A DNA stretch of 6,761 nucleotides from DASYSL01 sp036003365 (lineage in GTDB: Bacteria > Eisenbacteria > RBG-16-71-46 > DASYSL01): assembly GCA_036003365.1 (NCBI GenBank), contig DASYSL010000127.1, forward strand, positions 1 to 6,761. Direction: 5' to 3'. This document shows positions 5,670 to 6,761 of this stretch, piece by piece. Both the position numbers and the translations under genes were made by a program. Position 1 is the stretch's first letter, and the number at the start of each line of letters is the position of its first letter. A model generated the notes under the pieces. The model was given only the letters and a program-made list of their open reading frames with translations. It ran no database searches and was not told where the DNA came from.

Positions 5670-6761
5670 CCACCGGCGCCTGAGGCGCGCCCGCGGCGCG
5701 TACGAAATACGTGCCCGCGCGGGTCACGCGGCCGGCATCGTCGCGGCCATCCCAGAGCATGGCGTGCGAGCCGGGGCCGAGCGCGCCAGCGAACACCTGG
5801 CGCACGCGCCGTCCCAGCGCGTCGTAAATCCCCACCGAAAGGTTTTCGCCCGCCGGCGTGTCCACCACGAAGCGCATGTCGCCGCGCGAGGGATTGGGCG
5901 AAGGCGCGCTCAGGGCCAAGCGCGAAGGCCCGACCGGGCCGCGCACCGCGACCGCCAATCCACTCAAATCGATGGTCCACTGTCCGCGGCCATGCGTCGC
6001 TGCGATCAGCGTGCGGGTGCCGTCGTGCAGGAAGAGGTCGAACACCGTCTGCAGCGGCAGCCCCGTGCCTAGCGGATACCAGTGCGTGCCGAGATCGTCG
6101 GTGGCGTACACACCGATGTCGGTGGCCAGGAACAGGCGGCTGTTGTTCACCGGGTCCACGATCAGATCGTTGGCCGGGATGTCAGGCAGGTTGCCCGCAA
6201 TCGAGGCCCAGTGAGCGCCGCCATCGATGCTGCGGTAGACGTGCGCTATGGACTCGTCGACGGAAAAGCCCGACAAGGTCACGTACACCACGCTTGCGTT
6301 CGTCGGATCGGTGGTCACGTGCGTGACCCAGCGCGTGGGTAGACCGGCCGAGATATCGGTCCAGTTCACCCCGCGATTGGTCGTCCGCCACACCTTGGCG
6401 TCGTCCGTGCCCGCGACATAGACGTTGGTGTCGGCGCGCGCGATCTCCATCGTCGTGATCGTGCTGTACACCACCTGCGCGTCGGTGCGGTTGGTCGTGA
6501 GATCGCCGCTGATGGTGAGATAGGTCTGGCCGTTGTTGGTGCTGCGATAGACGCGCTGCGACCCGGCCAGGAGCTCGTTGTGGTTGAGCGGGTTCATGCA
6601 GAACGGCGAATCCCAGTTGTAGCGGTCGGAGGCGCCGAAGCCGGTCGGCGCCGACCAGCCTGCGCCGCCGTTCACCGAGCGCAGCGGACCCTGGCCCGAC
6701 GACATGAACTGATACTCGGCGAAGACGATGCTGGGATTCGTGGGATCGATGAGGCACTGAA
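5644..6761 (-). CDS. Secreted Asp-box (BNR/sortilin-like) beta-propeller protein with FlgD-Ig-like C-terminus (5' end outside window)
   Basis: Only the C-terminal ~371 residues are visible. The frame is open through the right edge, and the codons before the Met at 6705 read …DPTNPSIVFAEYQF, a normal propeller strand, so that Met is internal. Counting from it, five Asp boxes (S/T-x-D/N-x-G-x-x-W/Y) occur at 10-17, 55-62, 108-115, 159-166 and 202-209, spaced 43-53 residues apart as propeller blades. Each is followed by blade text of the type 'DPTN…VYV'. After a linker, residues 267-353 form a FlgD-Ig-like domain: SPNPSRGD, VGIYDALGRRVRQV, MLWDGRDDAGR and GTYFVRA, ending VVRRVVRID. Such C-termini are typical of exported proteins in FCB-type bacteria and may act as a sorting or anchoring region. 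The signal peptide would lie outside the window. Glycosidase activity is possible but not shown; Asp boxes alone are structural. Confidence 0.88.
   Translation of the reverse strand, partial: QCLIDPTNPSIVFAEYQFMSSGQGPLRSVNGGAGWSAPTGFGASDRYNWDSPFCMNPLNHNELLAGSQRVYRSTNNGQTYLTISGDLTTNRTDAQVVYSTITTMEIARADTNVYVAGTDDAKVWRTTNRGVNWTDISAGLPTRWVTHVTTDPTNASVVYVTLSGFSVDESIAHVYRSIDGGAHWASIAGNLPDIPANDLIVDPVNNSRLFLATDIGVYATDDLGTHWYPLGTGLPLQTVFDLFLHDGTRTLIAATHGRGQWTIDLSGLAVAVRGPVGPSRLALSAPSPNPSRGDMRFVVDTPAGENLSVGIYDALGRRVRQVFAGALGPGSHAMLWDGRDDAGRVTRAGTYFVRAAGAPQAPVVRRVVRID

Noticed and set aside
5764..6342. Plus-strand open frames across the propeller gene
   Set aside because: The minus-strand frame shows periodic Asp boxes and a FlgD-Ig-like domain; the plus-strand frames are fragments rich in Arg with no motif.

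Overview
This is a dense, GC-rich bacterial window with six protein-coding genes, two of them cut by the window edges. Codons strongly favour G or C in third position and there is almost no intergenic DNA. I see no rRNA, tRNA, CRISPR array, insertion sequence or phage gene. The organism is probably an uncultured high-GC bacterium with type IV pili. The leftmost-reading gene ends in a FlgD-Ig-like/T9SS-like C-terminal domain of the 'SPNP...G-x-Y-D-x-L-G-R-x-V...W-D-G-R-D-x-x-G' type. That ending is common on secreted proteins of Candidatus Eisenbacteria and other FCB-related lineages. The lineage call is an inference from protein style, not a proven placement.

Layout. (1) Positions 1-2309, plus strand: two tandem type IV pilus retraction ATPases. 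The first matches PilT and lacks only its extreme N-terminus, which lies upstream of the window. The second matches PilU. They are separated by 12 bases, and the pilU Shine-Dalgarno sequence overlaps the pilT stop codon. (2) Positions 2310-2397: an 88-base gap with a short inverted repeat and a plausible extended -10 promoter. (3) Positions 2398-5669, plus strand: a tightly packed four-gene run encoding a MOSC-domain protein (YiiM-like), a DUF72/YecE-family protein, a class I SAM-dependent methyltransferase and an extended-SDR NAD(P)-binding protein. The first two junctions are 4-base overlaps (CTGA and ATGA) and the third is a 4-base gap, so this is very likely one translationally coupled operon. 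(4) Positions 5644-6761, minus strand: the 3' part of a large secreted Asp-box (BNR/sortilin-like) beta-propeller protein. It converges on the SDR gene and overlaps it by 26 bases.

How the genes work together: PilT and PilU form the pilus retraction motor pair that drives twitching motility and DNA uptake. The four-gene operon is a set of small-molecule-type enzymes whose joint substrate cannot be read from sequence. The MOSC member suggests molybdenum-cofactor-linked detoxification, but no shared pathway is demonstrated. The propeller protein is probably exported and independent of the others.

The most useful corrections to a naive annotation concern starts. The MOSC gene most likely starts at TTG 2398, not ATG 2365. 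The DUF72 gene has no ATG, GTG or TTG at its expected N-terminus and most likely starts at CTG 3042. The pilT and propeller genes continue past the window edges. I found no convincing evidence of a wholly new biological system here.
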